Origin: Martinezella rhizogenes
Lineage (GTDB): Bacteria > Pseudomonadota > Alphaproteobacteria > Rhizobiales > Rhizobiaceae
DNA: 64,000 nucleotides
Reading direction: 5' to 3'
NCBI RefSeq assembly: GCF_027460065.1
Contig: NZ_JAPYZZ010000002.1
Span: forward strand, 1-64,000
Made by a program: the position numbers and the translations under genes. Each line of letters begins with the position of its first letter. The stretch's first letter is position 1. Shown here piece by piece: positions 16,751-24,711 of this stretch. The notes under the pieces were generated by a model. It made no database searches and was not told the origin of the DNA. It saw only the letters and a program-made list of their open reading frames with translations.

Positions 16751-17398
16751 TCAGAACTTCACGCCAAGGCCAACCTTGACGACATGTTCGCTGACGTCAC
16801 CTTTCGAGGTGATCGGACCGGTATGGTAGGTCGCCTTGCCGAAGTCGTTGTAACGATATTCGACGCGTCCAAACAGGTTGTTGGTGAAGGCATAGTCGAT
16901 ACCCGCGCCGACAGTCCAGCCGTGCAGTACCTTGCTGTCCTCACCGAAGGGTGCCTTCACTTCGCTGTCCGTCGCGGTGTAACCGGCTGCGGTGTAGATC
17001 AGCGCCCGGTCGATCGCATAACCGGCGCGCAGGCGTGCAGAACCGTTCAGGCCTGCGGAAACCTCGCTGGTGACGATGGTCTTGTCACCCCAGGCATAAC
17101 CGAGATCGCCTTCGACACCGAGAATGACGGAGGGCGCGACTTCGAAATTATAGCCCGCGAAACCGGAAAAACGGCCGCCGTCAAATTCGTGCTTGGTCGT
17201 GACACCGAAGGTGGTCGACTTCACGCGGTTCCAGCCATAACCGGCCGAGGCACCGACATAAACGCCGTCCCAGGAAAAGGCAGGCGCAACGTCATTGACG
17301 ACGGGTGCTGCCGGAATGTCGCCAACGGCGTCGGCGGCAACGGAAGCGCCGGAAAGGATGCCGAGCAGGCCGAGGGCGAGAAGAGATTGTTTCAACAT
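16751..17398 (-). CDS. outer-membrane beta-barrel protein, Omp25/Omp31-like
   Basis: The 215-residue protein has a signal peptide (MLKQSLLALGLLGILSGASVAADA). The mature part begins with the proline-rich stretch VGDIPAAPVVNDVAPAFSWDGVYVGASAGYGWN, and alternating strands end in HVVKVGLGVKF with a terminal Phe. This matches the small surface barrels of Rhizobiales related to Brucella Omp25/31. A structural or permeability role is likely. AAGGAGCT lies 7 nt before the ATG at 17398, which fixes the start; a longer frame to 17545 lacks this site. Confidence 0.9.
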   Translation of the reverse strand: MLKQSLLALGLLGILSGASVAADAVGDIPAAPVVNDVAPAFSWDGVYVGASAGYGWNRVKSTTFGVTTKHEFDGGRFSGFAGYNFEVAPSVILGVEGDLGYAWGDKTIVTSEVSAGLNGSARLRAGYAIDRALIYTAAGYTATDSEVKAPFGEDSKVLHGWTVGAGIDYAFTNNLFGRVEYRYNDFGKATYHTGPITSKGDVSEHVVKVGLGVKF

Positions 17399-17720
17399 GC
17401 GATAGCTCCTTGAAAATACCATCCCGTCACCTGCGTGATGCGAGTTTTCGCGACCAGAAACGCAGCGTGATGACGGGGTTGACGCACCCCTAGATTGAAG
17501 AACATCATGGTTAAGTTCACGTAAACGGCCTAGACAAAAAGACACTTGCCGAACGTATTCCGATTAATATTTTCAATATTCACCAAATATAAATTAGAAT
17601 TCACGCGAATGATCCTGGGCTGTCCGCCGTGACATAGAGTGGTTGCCATCGCGTCATAAAAACCATCATGAGTAGTGGCCATCCCGCACTTTTATGTGTG
17701 CAGTCATCGGCGGCAACGCA
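17399..17720. other. AT-rich intergenic region upstream of the omp gene
   Basis: No credible gene was found. The stretch 17540-17610 is strongly AT-rich and probably holds the promoter of the minus-strand barrel gene. A TTGAC-containing segment lies near 17480. Confidence 0.5.
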
Positions 17721-17723
17721 AAC

Positions 17724-17750
17724 AAAAAAAGGGAGCCCAAAGGCCCCCTT
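17724..17750 (-). terminator. rho-independent terminator (minus strand)
   Basis: Read on the minus strand, AAGGGGGCC-TTTG-GGCTCCCTT is followed by a run of T (17724-17730 complement). It lies about 190 nt past the small secreted-protein gene (stop 17936). It either ends a long 3' UTR or marks an unannotated small transcript. Confidence 0.75.
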
Positions 17751-17891
17751 GCAGTCATGCGATGCGCCGTTTGTTCTTGCCGGCAGCGCCATGCGCCATA
17801 CATACGCAACTCGGGTCTTTGCCGGCTCTTGTCCTGCGCACATCGTCTGCGTCGAAAATCCCTGTCGATTCCCGAGCCATTGCTTCAGAGC

Positions 17892-17923
17892 GGGATGGCG
17901 AAAGCCAGGGGTTTCGCCATCCC
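17892..17923. terminator. 12-bp perfect stem-loop after the small secreted-protein gene
   Basis: GGGATGGCGAAA (17892-17903) pairs with TTTCGCCATCCC (17912-17923) around an 8-nt loop. It starts 12 nt beyond the stop codon of the minus-strand gene. It lacks a T-run on that strand, so it may be a 3'-end stabiliser rather than a terminator. Confidence 0.6.
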
Positions 17924-17935
17924 TTTCTTCGTCCC

Positions 17936-18223
17936 TCAGTGCCGGCGCTTCTTGCCGCCGTCATTCTTGTTGTCGATGACATCGACGGACGTCTTGTTGC
18001 CGTTCAGCAGGCCGTTCAGGATACCGGTCTTGTTGCCGTTCAGAATCCCGTTATTGGACAGGATACCGCTGACGCCGAGATCGATGCTCGGCGAGACAAC
18101 GACAAGGGCGCCGCCCTTGTTGCTGTTACCGGACAGGATGCCGCCCAGAAGACCGCCCGCATTGGCCTGACCAACGGAAGCGACAGTAAGAATAGCGGCG
18201 ACACAAGCAAATTTAGCAATCAT
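17936..18223 (-). CDS. small secreted protein with Gly/Asn-rich short repeats
   Basis: The 95-residue protein has a clear signal peptide (MIAKFACVAAILTVASVGQANA). The mature part of about 73 residues is built of variants of G-I-L-[NS]-G-N: GGLLGGILSGNSNKG, SGILSNNGILNGNKT, GILNGLLNGNKT. The C-terminus is basic (KNDGGKKRRH). No domain is recognised. The composition suggests a small structural envelope or extracellular peptide. An AGGAGAGAG site precedes the ATG. It is divergent from an outer-membrane barrel gene across an AT-rich 270-bp region. Confidence 0.7.
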   Translation of the reverse strand: MIAKFACVAAILTVASVGQANAGGLLGGILSGNSNKGGALVVVSPSIDLGVSGILSNNGILNGNKTGILNGLLNGNKTSVDVIDNKNDGGKKRRH

Positions 18224-18493
18224 TTCTCTCTCCTCTTATGTTTGATCACGCCATCTGGCGTAACTGAACTGTATATTTAGAGGATTCTAATTCAAGCAAA
18301 GGCTAATATTACAATAAATAATTAACTTTAATACTGGTGATTTTAATAGAATTTTATGTATCTAACTTTCATTCGTTTCGCCTCTATTACCGCGTTGGTG
18401 TCCAGCAGTGACGAGGCGACAGTAAAATGGCGGGGGAGACTTTATTAACCATCCAAATATAAGATATTGCTTAATTAGAGACCGGAGATGCGA

Positions 18494-19672
18494 ATGCGGC
18501 TGGGGGGATATATCGCGCTTGTTCTCGGGCTTGCCTGTGCCTCCGCTGCGCGGGCGGGTGAAAGCGCCGATGAGCATAATGTCACCTACAAGTCCGGCAT
18601 CGCCTATGACAGCAATTATTTCGCCGACACCAACCGGCTGAGCGCAATTTCGCTGCGTGCCGGTCTGGGGCTCAATGGCAAGGTCGTGCTTGAGGGTGCG
18701 GAACTGCGTTATTCGCTCGAGCATGAGGAGGTCCGCCTCCCCCGCTACAGCTTCGCCAATGAGCATAACACCATCGCCGCGCTGGGGCTGACGAAACGCT
18801 TTTCCGACAAGCTGGAATGGGCCGTCGAGCTGCGCGGCACCCGCAGCGATGCGGGCGATATATTCCTGCATCTGCCGGAAGAAGACATCGGTTACCGGCG
18901 GCTGGATCACAAGCTGGAAGCCTCCTCCCAGCTCGGCATCCTCGCTCTCGGCGGCAAGAACACGCTGAAGGCAAGTTACGCCAGCCTGATGAAAGGCAAA
19001 GCACGGTTCCGCCCGGCCTATTTCATGCCCACCCGGCTGGAAGCCAACGAGGCGCTTTTATCGCTGAAGGCCGAACATGTGCGGCCGCTCGCCGGCGGCG
19101 AGGCGGGATTGACCATTGCCTATGACCGCATTCTCGTACCGGAAGGGCAGCAGGAAAAATATGAGCGCTTCCCGGCCCAAACGCTGCGCGGCTCGCTGGC
19201 CTATGGCTACAAGTTTTCCGAACGTTTCGCGGTTCTGGCCGAGGCGGGTCTCACCAACATCTCCGGCGACGAGATAAGCGACAAGGTGAAACGCACCCGG
19301 CCTTATCTGCGCGCCGAAGCAGAGATGAAAGCCTCCGAACGCCTCGCCTTCGGCGTCGGTTACTCGCAGGATTATGCGCTTTTTGATCCGGACGATTCCA
19401 TCGCCGAATTTCACCGCCGCTGGCAGTTCGTCATGAAAAGCAGGCTGACCGAAAAAGTCGGGCTCGATCTTGCCCTGCGGCGCGTTCAGAAAGACTGGAT
19501 CTATTACAATTACGATAGCAGCGAGCGCAGGCTGGTCGCCACACTGACCTTCGATACCGGCAAGAACAGCAAGCTGGAACTGGAATTCAATCGCCTGCTG
19601 CATGGCGAACGCGATACCGACCTTGCTTATGACGGCTCCAGCATCACATCGCGTTTCAGCGGCACCTTCTGA
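18494..19672 (+). CDS. outer-membrane beta-barrel protein of unknown family
   Basis: The 392-residue protein has a signal peptide (MRLGGYIALVLGLACASAARAG) followed by amphipathic strand-like segments rich in aromatic residues. It ends in SSITSRFSGTF, with the terminal Phe expected of BAM-inserted barrels. Segments such as NHVTYK/YDSNYFADTNRLSAISLRAGLGL and YGYKFSERFAVLAEAGLTN resemble outer-membrane porin-like or capsule-export barrels. I recognise no specific family. Start 18494 is preferred because GGAG lies 6 nt upstream; the ATG at 18488 directly abuts that site. The upstream AT-rich region is shared with the divergent small secreted-protein gene. Confidence 0.7.
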   Translation: MRLGGYIALVLGLACASAARAGESADEHNVTYKSGIAYDSNYFADTNRLSAISLRAGLGLNGKVVLEGAELRYSLEHEEVRLPRYSFANEHNTIAALGLTKRFSDKLEWAVELRGTRSDAGDIFLHLPEEDIGYRRLDHKLEASSQLGILALGGKNTLKASYASLMKGKARFRPAYFMPTRLEANEALLSLKAEHVRPLAGGEAGLTIAYDRILVPEGQQEKYERFPAQTLRGSLAYGYKFSERFAVLAEAGLTNISGDEISDKVKRTRPYLRAEAEMKASERLAFGVGYSQDYALFDPDDSIAEFHRRWQFVMKSRLTEKVGLDLALRRVQKDWIYYNYDSSERRLVATLTFDTGKNSKLELEFNRLLHGERDTDLAYDGSSITSRFSGTF

Positions 19673-19731
19673 CATCTCCCGGGAGCGGCGCGGGATCAGG
19701 TCGAAATTCGGTCCCAATTTCTGCTAGAGTC

Positions 19732-19752
19732 GGGCCTTCGAGATTCGAAGGC
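19732..19752 (+). promoter_or_regulatory. inverted repeat upstream of the DUF1007-nicO operon
   Basis: GCCTTCG-AGATT-CGAAGGC is a perfect 7-bp inverted repeat ending about 15 bp before the DUF1007 start. It could be an operator for a metal regulator or a leader hairpin near the ribosome site. No regulator gene adjoins it. Confidence 0.45.
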
Positions 19753-19767
19753 AGGACAGACGGGATA

Positions 19768-20409
19768 ATGAACAGACGACTATTGCTCCTTGCGGCTGGC
19801 CTGACCTCCATTCCCCTTGCCGCTTCGGCGCATCCGCACATCTTTGCGGAAGCCCGCATGGAAATCGTCGAGGGGCCGAACGGCACCATCCAGGAGGTGC
19901 GCAATATCTGGCGTTTCGACGAGATGTTCTCGGCAAGCGTGGTGATGGATTACGACAAGAACAGCGACCTGAAGCTGGACAAGGACGAACTGGCCGAGAT
20001 CGGTAATACGGTCAAGGAATCGCTTGCCGAATATTCCTATTACACCTTCATCACCGCCAACGGCAAACCGGTGGAATTTGGCAAGCCCGACGCCATTCAT
20101 GTGGACTACAAGGATCAGCAGATCCTGATGTTCTTTTCCGTGAAGCCGACCAAGCCTCTGGCCATAAAGGGCAAGCTCAGCTTCGGCGCCTGGGATCCGA
20201 CCATGTATACGGCGATCGATTTTGCCAAAGATGGCGATATCGCCACTGAAGGCAAGGATTTGAATGCCTGCAAGCACCATATCGTGCGCCCCGATCCCGA
20301 CGAGGTGATCTCGCAGAACCAGAGTTCGCTCACCGATGCCTTCTTCAACGATCCGACCGGCACCGACATGACCAAGCTCTTCGCCACCCGGCTGGAAATA
20401 TCATGCTGA
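19768..20409 (+). CDS. DUF1007 family periplasmic protein
   Basis: The 213-residue exported protein starts with the signal sequence MNRRLLLLAAGLTSIPLAASA and the mature start HPHIFAEARMEIVEG. DUF1007 proteins share this His-containing N-terminus and usually sit beside NicO/RcnA-type nickel/cobalt transporters, as here. The conserved FDEMFSASVVMDYDKN and FAATR-like C-terminal parts are present. It probably acts as a periplasmic partner in metal transport; the metal is not determined. The downstream nicO-like gene overlaps it by 7 nt. Confidence 0.88.
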   Translation: MNRRLLLLAAGLTSIPLAASAHPHIFAEARMEIVEGPNGTIQEVRNIWRFDEMFSASVVMDYDKNSDLKLDKDELAEIGNTVKESLAEYSYYTFITANGKPVEFGKPDAIHVDYKDQQILMFFSVKPTKPLAIKGKLSFGAWDPTMYTAIDFAKDGDIATEGKDLNACKHHIVRPDPDEVISQNQSSLTDAFFNDPTGTDMTKLFATRLEISC

Positions 20410-21452
20410 GCCGCAGGGCAAGCCTTGCCGCCATCGCCATCGGCCTCATCGCGGTGGCCGGCGCGGCCCATGCACAGTCGCCGCTCGGCATCGGTTCGGC
20501 CGAGCCGTCCTTTTCCGTCGGCGGGCCCTTTGCGCCGCTGATGCAGTGGATCAACGTGCACCAGCAGATGTTCTACCGGGCGCTGACCGGCGCGCTGAAG
20601 GCGATGCGTGAGGATGGCTGGGCGCTCGGGTCGCTGATCGGCCTCTCCTTTGCTTATGGCGTTTTCCATGCCGCCGGCCCCGGTCACGGCAAGGCCGTCA
20701 TCTCGTCTTATATGATCGCCAATGAAACGCAGCTGAGACGCGGCATCCTGATTTCCTTCGTCTCAGCGCTCATTCAGGGCTTGATGGCCATCGGCCTTGT
20801 AGGTGCTGCCTGGCTGGTGCTGCGCGGCACCTCCATCACCATGACCAAGGCGACGCAGGCGATGGAGATCGCCAGCTTCGCCATGGTGGCTTTGTTCGGC
20901 GCCTGGCTCTTGGTGCGAAAGCTCTGGTCGCTGCGCATCCGGCGCGGCCCGGTTCCCGTCTTCGCCACGGCGGGCGAGGCCCCGGTGGCGAGAACCACCG
21001 GCATGGGCACGGGGCTGCGGTTCCAGGGCAAACCGGTCTTCGCGGATCATGATCACAACGGCACCGGCGATCTCTGCACCGCCTGCGGCAAATCCCATGC
21101 GCCCGACCCAATGCTGTTGAAGGGCAAGAATTTCAGCCTGCACGAAGCGTGGTCGGCCATCATCGCCGTGGGGCTAAGGCCCTGTTCTGGCGCGATCATC
21201 GTCATGAGCTTTGCACTTTTGAACGGGCTTTATCTCGGCGGCGTGCTTTCCGTGCTCGCCATGTCGCTCGGCACCGCCATCACGGTATCGGCTCTCGCCA
21301 TCATGGCCGTTTCCGCCAAGGGGCTTGCCGTGCGCTTCGCCGGCCCTGGCAGCCGCAAGGCCGCCGGCATCAGCCACGCGATCGAAATCGCCGGCGCGCT
21401 TTTCGTGCTGATCATGGGTTTGTTGCTGCTCGGCGCGTCGCTTCAGCTCTGA
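20403..21452 (+). CDS. NicO/RcnA-family nickel/cobalt transporter
   Basis: The 349-residue membrane protein has a signal-like N-terminus (to AAHAQS) and about six further membrane helices. Family motifs are YGVFHAAGPGHGKAVISSY near residue 85 and AVGLRPCSGAIIVMSFAL near residue 260. The cytoplasmic or periplasmic loop around residues 175-245 carries DHDHNGTGDLCTACGKSHAPD, a His/Cys cluster suited to metal binding. It overlaps the DUF1007 gene and is certainly co-expressed with it. Direction (uptake or efflux) and metal (Ni, Co or Zn) cannot be decided. Confidence 0.88.
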   Translation: MLSRRASLAAIAIGLIAVAGAAHAQSPLGIGSAEPSFSVGGPFAPLMQWINVHQQMFYRALTGALKAMREDGWALGSLIGLSFAYGVFHAAGPGHGKAVISSYMIANETQLRRGILISFVSALIQGLMAIGLVGAAWLVLRGTSITMTKATQAMEIASFAMVALFGAWLLVRKLWSLRIRRGPVPVFATAGEAPVARTTGMGTGLRFQGKPVFADHDHNGTGDLCTACGKSHAPDPMLLKGKNFSLHEAWSAIIAVGLRPCSGAIIVMSFALLNGLYLGGVLSVLAMSLGTAITVSALAIMAVSAKGLAVRFAGPGSRKAAGISHAIEIAGALFVLIMGLLLLGASLQL

Positions 21453-21694
21453 TGATCGCGGCGGCGCTGGTACCGCGCCCGCAGCCAGAACAGCAGGAAA
21501 AAACACAGCACGGCAACCGCGCCGAATCCTGCGGCGAGCCATGGCGAATAATCGCCCAGCCACAACATGATCTTCGGCATGACGAAGAAGACGATCCCGA
21601 AGCCGATGATGATAAGGGCGGCGGCGATGGCCGGCGACCAATCCTTCTTGCCGCTGGTCGGCTTTGCAGACGTCGGTTTCTCAGGCGCTGGCAT
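21443..21694 (-). CDS. small two-helix membrane protein
   Basis: The 83-residue protein has a Lys/Pro-rich N-terminus (MPAPEKPTSAKPTSGKKDWS), two hydrophobic helices (AIAAALIIIGFGIVFFVM and WLAAGFGAVAVLCFFLLFWL) and a basic C-terminus (RARYQRRRDHQS). No family is recognised. It overlaps the upstream acetyltransferase gene by 14 nt on the same strand, and the end of the convergent nicO-like gene by 10 bp. The clear membrane topology and overlap with a real gene support that it is coding. Confidence 0.75.
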   Translation of the reverse strand: MPAPEKPTSAKPTSGKKDWSPAIAAALIIIGFGIVFFVMPKIMLWLGDYSPWLAAGFGAVAVLCFFLLFWLRARYQRRRDHQS

Positions 21695-22385
21695 TGGTCA
21701 GCTCCGCGCGAATATCCTCGAGCTTGCGCTTCTGGTTGCCATCGGCGGCAAAATTGTCAGGCGAAAGCCAGGCTTCGAAGGCCTTGCCGATCAGCGGCCA
21801 TTCACCGTCGATCATCGAGAACCACGCCGTGTCCCGGTTCTGCCCCTTGGAGATCATGTGCTGGCGGAAAACGCCCTCGAAGGTGAAGCCATACCGTTTC
21901 GCGGTGATCTTGGAAGGCTCGTTTTCATTGTGGCATTTCCACTCGTAACGGCGATACCCCAGCTCCTCGAACACATGTTTCGCCATCAGGTAATGGGCTT
22001 CTGTCGCAAGCGGCGAGCGCTTCATCTTCGACCCATGGGCGACAGAACCGACCTCGACCACACCATTGGCGGGATCGGGCCGCATGTAGCTCGCCATGCC
22101 GACGACGTCGCCGGTGGCATTTTCGACAAAGACCAGCGTGACCCAGTTGAGCTTTTCGCCTGCGCCGATGAGCCAGTCACCAAAGGCATCGGCATCGGGA
22201 AAGGCGCTTTGCGGGAAATATTTGAGCAGCGCATTCACGCCCTCGCCGCCAAGTGCTGTCCAGAGCTTTTCGAGATGTTTTTCGCGATCGAACGGCTCGG
22301 CGGTTACGTAACGGCCCTTCAGCACCACCGGCTTGGGCGCCGGACATCCTTTGAAATCACTCAGATCGCGCATTCTCTTCCCCAT
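21681..22385 (-). CDS. GNAT-family N-acetyltransferase (RimL-like)
   Basis: The 234-residue protein has the acetyltransferase_3/RimL layout: an N-terminal strand region (KPVVLKGRYVTAEPFDREKHLEKLW), a central VGMASYMRPDPANGVVEVGSV strand and the acyl-CoA-binding stretch ATEAHYLMAKHVFEELGYRRYEWKCHNENEPSKITAKRYGFTFEG. The substrate is unknown. An alternative start at 22373 (MRDLSDFKG) is equally plausible. It is followed by an overlapping small membrane-protein gene. Confidence 0.85.
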   Translation of the reverse strand: MGKRMRDLSDFKGCPAPKPVVLKGRYVTAEPFDREKHLEKLWTALGGEGVNALLKYFPQSAFPDADAFGDWLIGAGEKLNWVTLVFVENATGDVVGMASYMRPDPANGVVEVGSVAHGSKMKRSPLATEAHYLMAKHVFEELGYRRYEWKCHNENEPSKITAKRYGFTFEGVFRQHMISKGQNRDTAWFSMIDGEWPLIGKAFEAWLSPDNFAADGNQKRKLEDIRAELTNASA

Positions 22386-22458
22386 TTGCTGGGAGAAGGA
22401 TTAGGGCAAGCGGGGCGGGATGACAACAGTGGATACGGCGTTCTTGGTGGGTGGCGCT

Positions 22459-22583
22459 CACCCCCCTCTGCCCTGCCGGGCATCTCCCCCTCAAGGGGGG
22501 AGATCGACCTGAGGCGGCCTCTCGGCCATCCTCAACGTTGCGAGTGAGCGAGCGTTACCTGCCGGGCAGAGGGGGGTGAACCC
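22459..22583. repeat. family B inverted repeat, copy B2
   Basis: The left arm starts CACCCCCCTCTGCCCTGCCG and runs through CATCTCCCCCTCAAGGGGGG. The right arm is shortened to CTGCCGGGCAGAGGGGGGTG (22560-22579). It lies between the acetyltransferase and DUF533 genes. Confidence 0.85.
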
Positions 22584-22594
22584 CAAACTCCGAC

Positions 22595-23290
22595 TTACAC
22601 CTTCGCCGCCACCACGGTCGCCTCGATATGATCCACCAGCGCATCCGGCAGCCCCAGACGCCCGGCAAGAAGGTCGAGATACCCCCGCTCCGCACGCGTA
22701 TCCGCCTCGATTGCAAGCCTTGAGGCCGTATAAAGCTCCACCTTCTGCTCTTCCGTCCGGGCAGCAGCCACCAGCGCATCGATATCGAGCGGATCGGCGA
22801 GTTCCTTTTCCAGGAACCGCTCGGCTTCCGTGTCGAGACCGGAGATCTGCACCTTGTCCATGATATTGGCGCGCTCCTTCTCATCGATATGACCATCGGC
22901 CTTGGCGGCGGCGATCATCGCCTGGATGAGTTTCAGCGCAAAATCATTGGAAAGGGCCGGAGATTGCGGGTGGAAGGCGGAATCGGCCGGCGGGGCAAGA
23001 AGCTCCGGTTCGGGTTTCGGCGCGGCTTCCGGGGCCTGTCCGGACTTGTAATTCTTGTAGGCGAGATAACCGAGGCCGGCGATGGCGGCGACACCGCCGA
23101 TGGTGGCGACATTGCCGGCAAGCTTGCGGCCGGTCTTGGTACCGAGAATGGCAGCGGCAAGGGCACCGGCCTTCAGGGGATTATTCTTGGCGATATCGGC
23201 GGCCTGCCCGGCTCTGTCACGGACGCTTCCCGAAAGGCCCGGCACCTGAGAGCCGAGGAATTGTTCAAGAAGCTTCTTGGCGTCGAACAT
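22595..23290 (-). CDS. DUF533 / TerB-like membrane-associated protein
   Basis: The 231-residue protein starts MFDAKKLLEQFLGSQ and has a Gly/Ala-rich hydrophobic segment (NPLKAGALAAAILGTKTGRKLAGNVATIGGVAAIAGLGYLAYKNYK) at about 37-83. A TerB-like helical domain follows from about residue 115, with the acidic pattern MIAAAKADGHIDEKERANIM and LYTASRLAIEADTRAERGYLDLLA. This is the DUF533 (YebE) family, probably anchored in the inner membrane; its function is not established. AGGAGAT lies 7 nt before the ATG at 23290. Confidence 0.88.
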   Translation of the reverse strand: MFDAKKLLEQFLGSQVPGLSGSVRDRAGQAADIAKNNPLKAGALAAAILGTKTGRKLAGNVATIGGVAAIAGLGYLAYKNYKSGQAPEAAPKPEPELLAPPADSAFHPQSPALSNDFALKLIQAMIAAAKADGHIDEKERANIMDKVQISGLDTEAERFLEKELADPLDIDALVAAARTEEQKVELYTASRLAIEADTRAERGYLDLLAGRLGLPDALVDHIEATVVAAKV

Positions 23291-23351
23291 CAAAATCTCC
23301 TGTAGAGGTCAAATCTACAGGGGAGATAGGAAGCCGTGGGCCGAATACAAA

Positions 23352-23389
23352 TGTCAAACCCGCTCACGCCTTCGTGAACGGGTTTGACA
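23352..23389 (-). terminator. long stem-loop after eda
   Basis: TGTCAAACCCG-C-TCACG pairs with CGTGA-A-CGGGTTTGACA around a short CCTT loop. It lies 24 bp after the eda stop (minus strand) and before the DUF533 gene. The following T-run is weak. Confidence 0.65.
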
Positions 23390-23412
23390 GAACGCACATC
23401 AGTTACGCAAAA

Positions 23413-24051
23413 TCAGCCGCGCAGAGCAGCCGCTTCGGCGGCAAGCTTGGTAATGCCCGCCCAGTCGCCGGTCGCCACCAGTTCGCGCGGGGCAACCCAG
23501 GAGCCGCCGACGCAGACGACGTTCGGCAGGGACAGGTAGTCATTGGCATTCTTCAGCGACACGCTGCCGGTCGGGCAGAATACCGTGCCGGCAAGCGGCG
23601 AAGACAGCGCCTTGAGGTAAGGCGCGCCACCGGCCTGTTCGGCCGGGAAGAACTTCAGCACCTTGTAGCCTTCGTCGCGCAGCGCCATGACTTCACTGGC
23701 GGTGGCAGCACCGGGAAGCAGCGGCACCTTGGAACCGCGCGCAGCTTCCAGCACGCTCTTGTTGATGCCGGGGCTGACGATGAAGGTGGAGCCCGCTTCA
23801 GCCGCCGCTTCGAAATCCTTAGCGTTCAGGATGGTGCCGGCGCCGACATGGGCGCCTTCCACTTCCGCAGCAACCGCACGGATGGCATCGAGTGCCGCCG
23901 GCGTGCGCATGGTGATCTCGATTGCCTTCAGGCCGCCTGCGACCAAAGCGCGCGCCAGGGGAACGGCGGAAGCGGCATCATCCACGATCAGCACCGGCAC
24001 GACCGGCTGCAGTTTGAGGATGGAGAGAAGTTTTTCGGAATCCTGGGCCAA
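23413..24051 (-). CDS. eda: 2-dehydro-3-deoxy-phosphogluconate aldolase (KDPG/KHG aldolase)
   Basis: The 212-residue class I aldolase cleaves KDPG to pyruvate and glyceraldehyde 3-phosphate in the Entner-Doudoroff pathway. Motifs are VVPVLIVDDAASAVPLARALVAGGLKAIEITMRT, VGAGTILNAKDFEAA, FIVSPGIN, and the Schiff-base lysine region VLKFFPAEQAGG near residue 135. The start is TTG at 24051 with a perfect AAGGAGG 6 nt upstream, giving the standard family length. A longer frame to 24129 adds 26 basic residues foreign to the family. Confidence 0.93.
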   Translation of the reverse strand: MAQDSEKLLSILKLQPVVPVLIVDDAASAVPLARALVAGGLKAIEITMRTPAALDAIRAVAAEVEGAHVGAGTILNAKDFEAAAEAGSTFIVSPGINKSVLEAARGSKVPLLPGAATASEVMALRDEGYKVLKFFPAEQAGGAPYLKALSSPLAGTVFCPTGSVSLKNANDYLSLPNVVCVGGSWVAPRELVATGDWAGITKLAAEAAALRG

Positions 24052-24222
24052 GACGAGCCTCCTTGCGCGATTGAAACGATTGAAATCCCGTTTACCGATT
24101 AGCCTGCCCCGGCTTTGATGTCGAGGCATGGCGGGGCCATTTTTTATCCAGATACTTCAATCAATTCGCTTCTTCATGAAGCTCTCTTGCGATAATCTGG
24201 CCCCCCAGTTTGCGGAGACAGC

Positions 24223-24711
24223 ATGGCCAAGGAAATCGAACGGAAGTTTCTTGTTGCAGGTGGTGAATGGCGCGATGAGGTGACATATAGCATGGCTTTT
24301 CGGCAGGCATATGTCGCCTCGCTGGAAAATCGCTCGGTCCGGGTCAGGATCGTCGACGGGCGTGATGCCACACTGACCATCAAGATCGGCGCAAGCGCGC
24401 TTGTCCGCGATGAATATGAATATTCCATTCCCCTCAAAGACGCGGAAGAGCTGATGGCGAGCGCACCGGGCGTGGTGATCGAGAAGACGCGCCACACGGT
24501 GGACCATGGCGGCTTCACCTGGGAGGTGGATGTTTTCGAAGGACAATATCGCGGGCTGGTCGTGGCCGAAGTCGAGATGAATGACGAGAATGCCAATCCC
24601 GATCTGCCGTCCTGGCTGGGCAGGGAAGTAACGGGAGACAAGCGCTTCTCCAACCAGTCGCTTGCCATGGACTGTCCGAACGGAGACCTGTCGGATGCCC
24701 TTCAGAATTGA
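24223..24711 (+). CDS. CYTH-domain protein (triphosphate tunnel metalloenzyme type)
   Basis: The 162-residue protein begins with the CYTH signature EIERKFLV. Basic and acidic tunnel residues follow in the strands SVRVRIVDGRDATLTIKIG, YEYSIPLKDAEEL, WEVDVFEGQYRGLVVAEVEM and WLGREVTGDKRFSNQSLA. CYTH proteins of this size hydrolyse inorganic triphosphate or act on other triphosphates with a divalent metal. It overlaps the CHAD gene by 17 nt. In E. coli YgiF the same two domains are fused, so a joint role is likely. Confidence 0.9.
   Translation: MAKEIERKFLVAGGEWRDEVTYSMAFRQAYVASLENRSVRVRIVDGRDATLTIKIGASALVRDEYEYSIPLKDAEELMASAPGVVIEKTRHTVDHGGFTWEVDVFEGQYRGLVVAEVEMNDENANPDLPSWLGREVTGDKRFSNQSLAMDCPNGDLSDALQN

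Noticed and set aside
17755..17982. Minus-strand 75-residue frame ending at the 17724-17750 terminator
   Set aside because: It overlaps the end of the small secreted-protein gene in another frame, has no ribosome site and no recognisable features, although its tail GKNKRRIA loosely recalls the neighbour's basic end.
22459..22583. CRISPR-like array of short repeats
   Set aside because: These are single inverted pairs of family B with no regular direct repeats or spacers, and the same units recur at unrelated loci.
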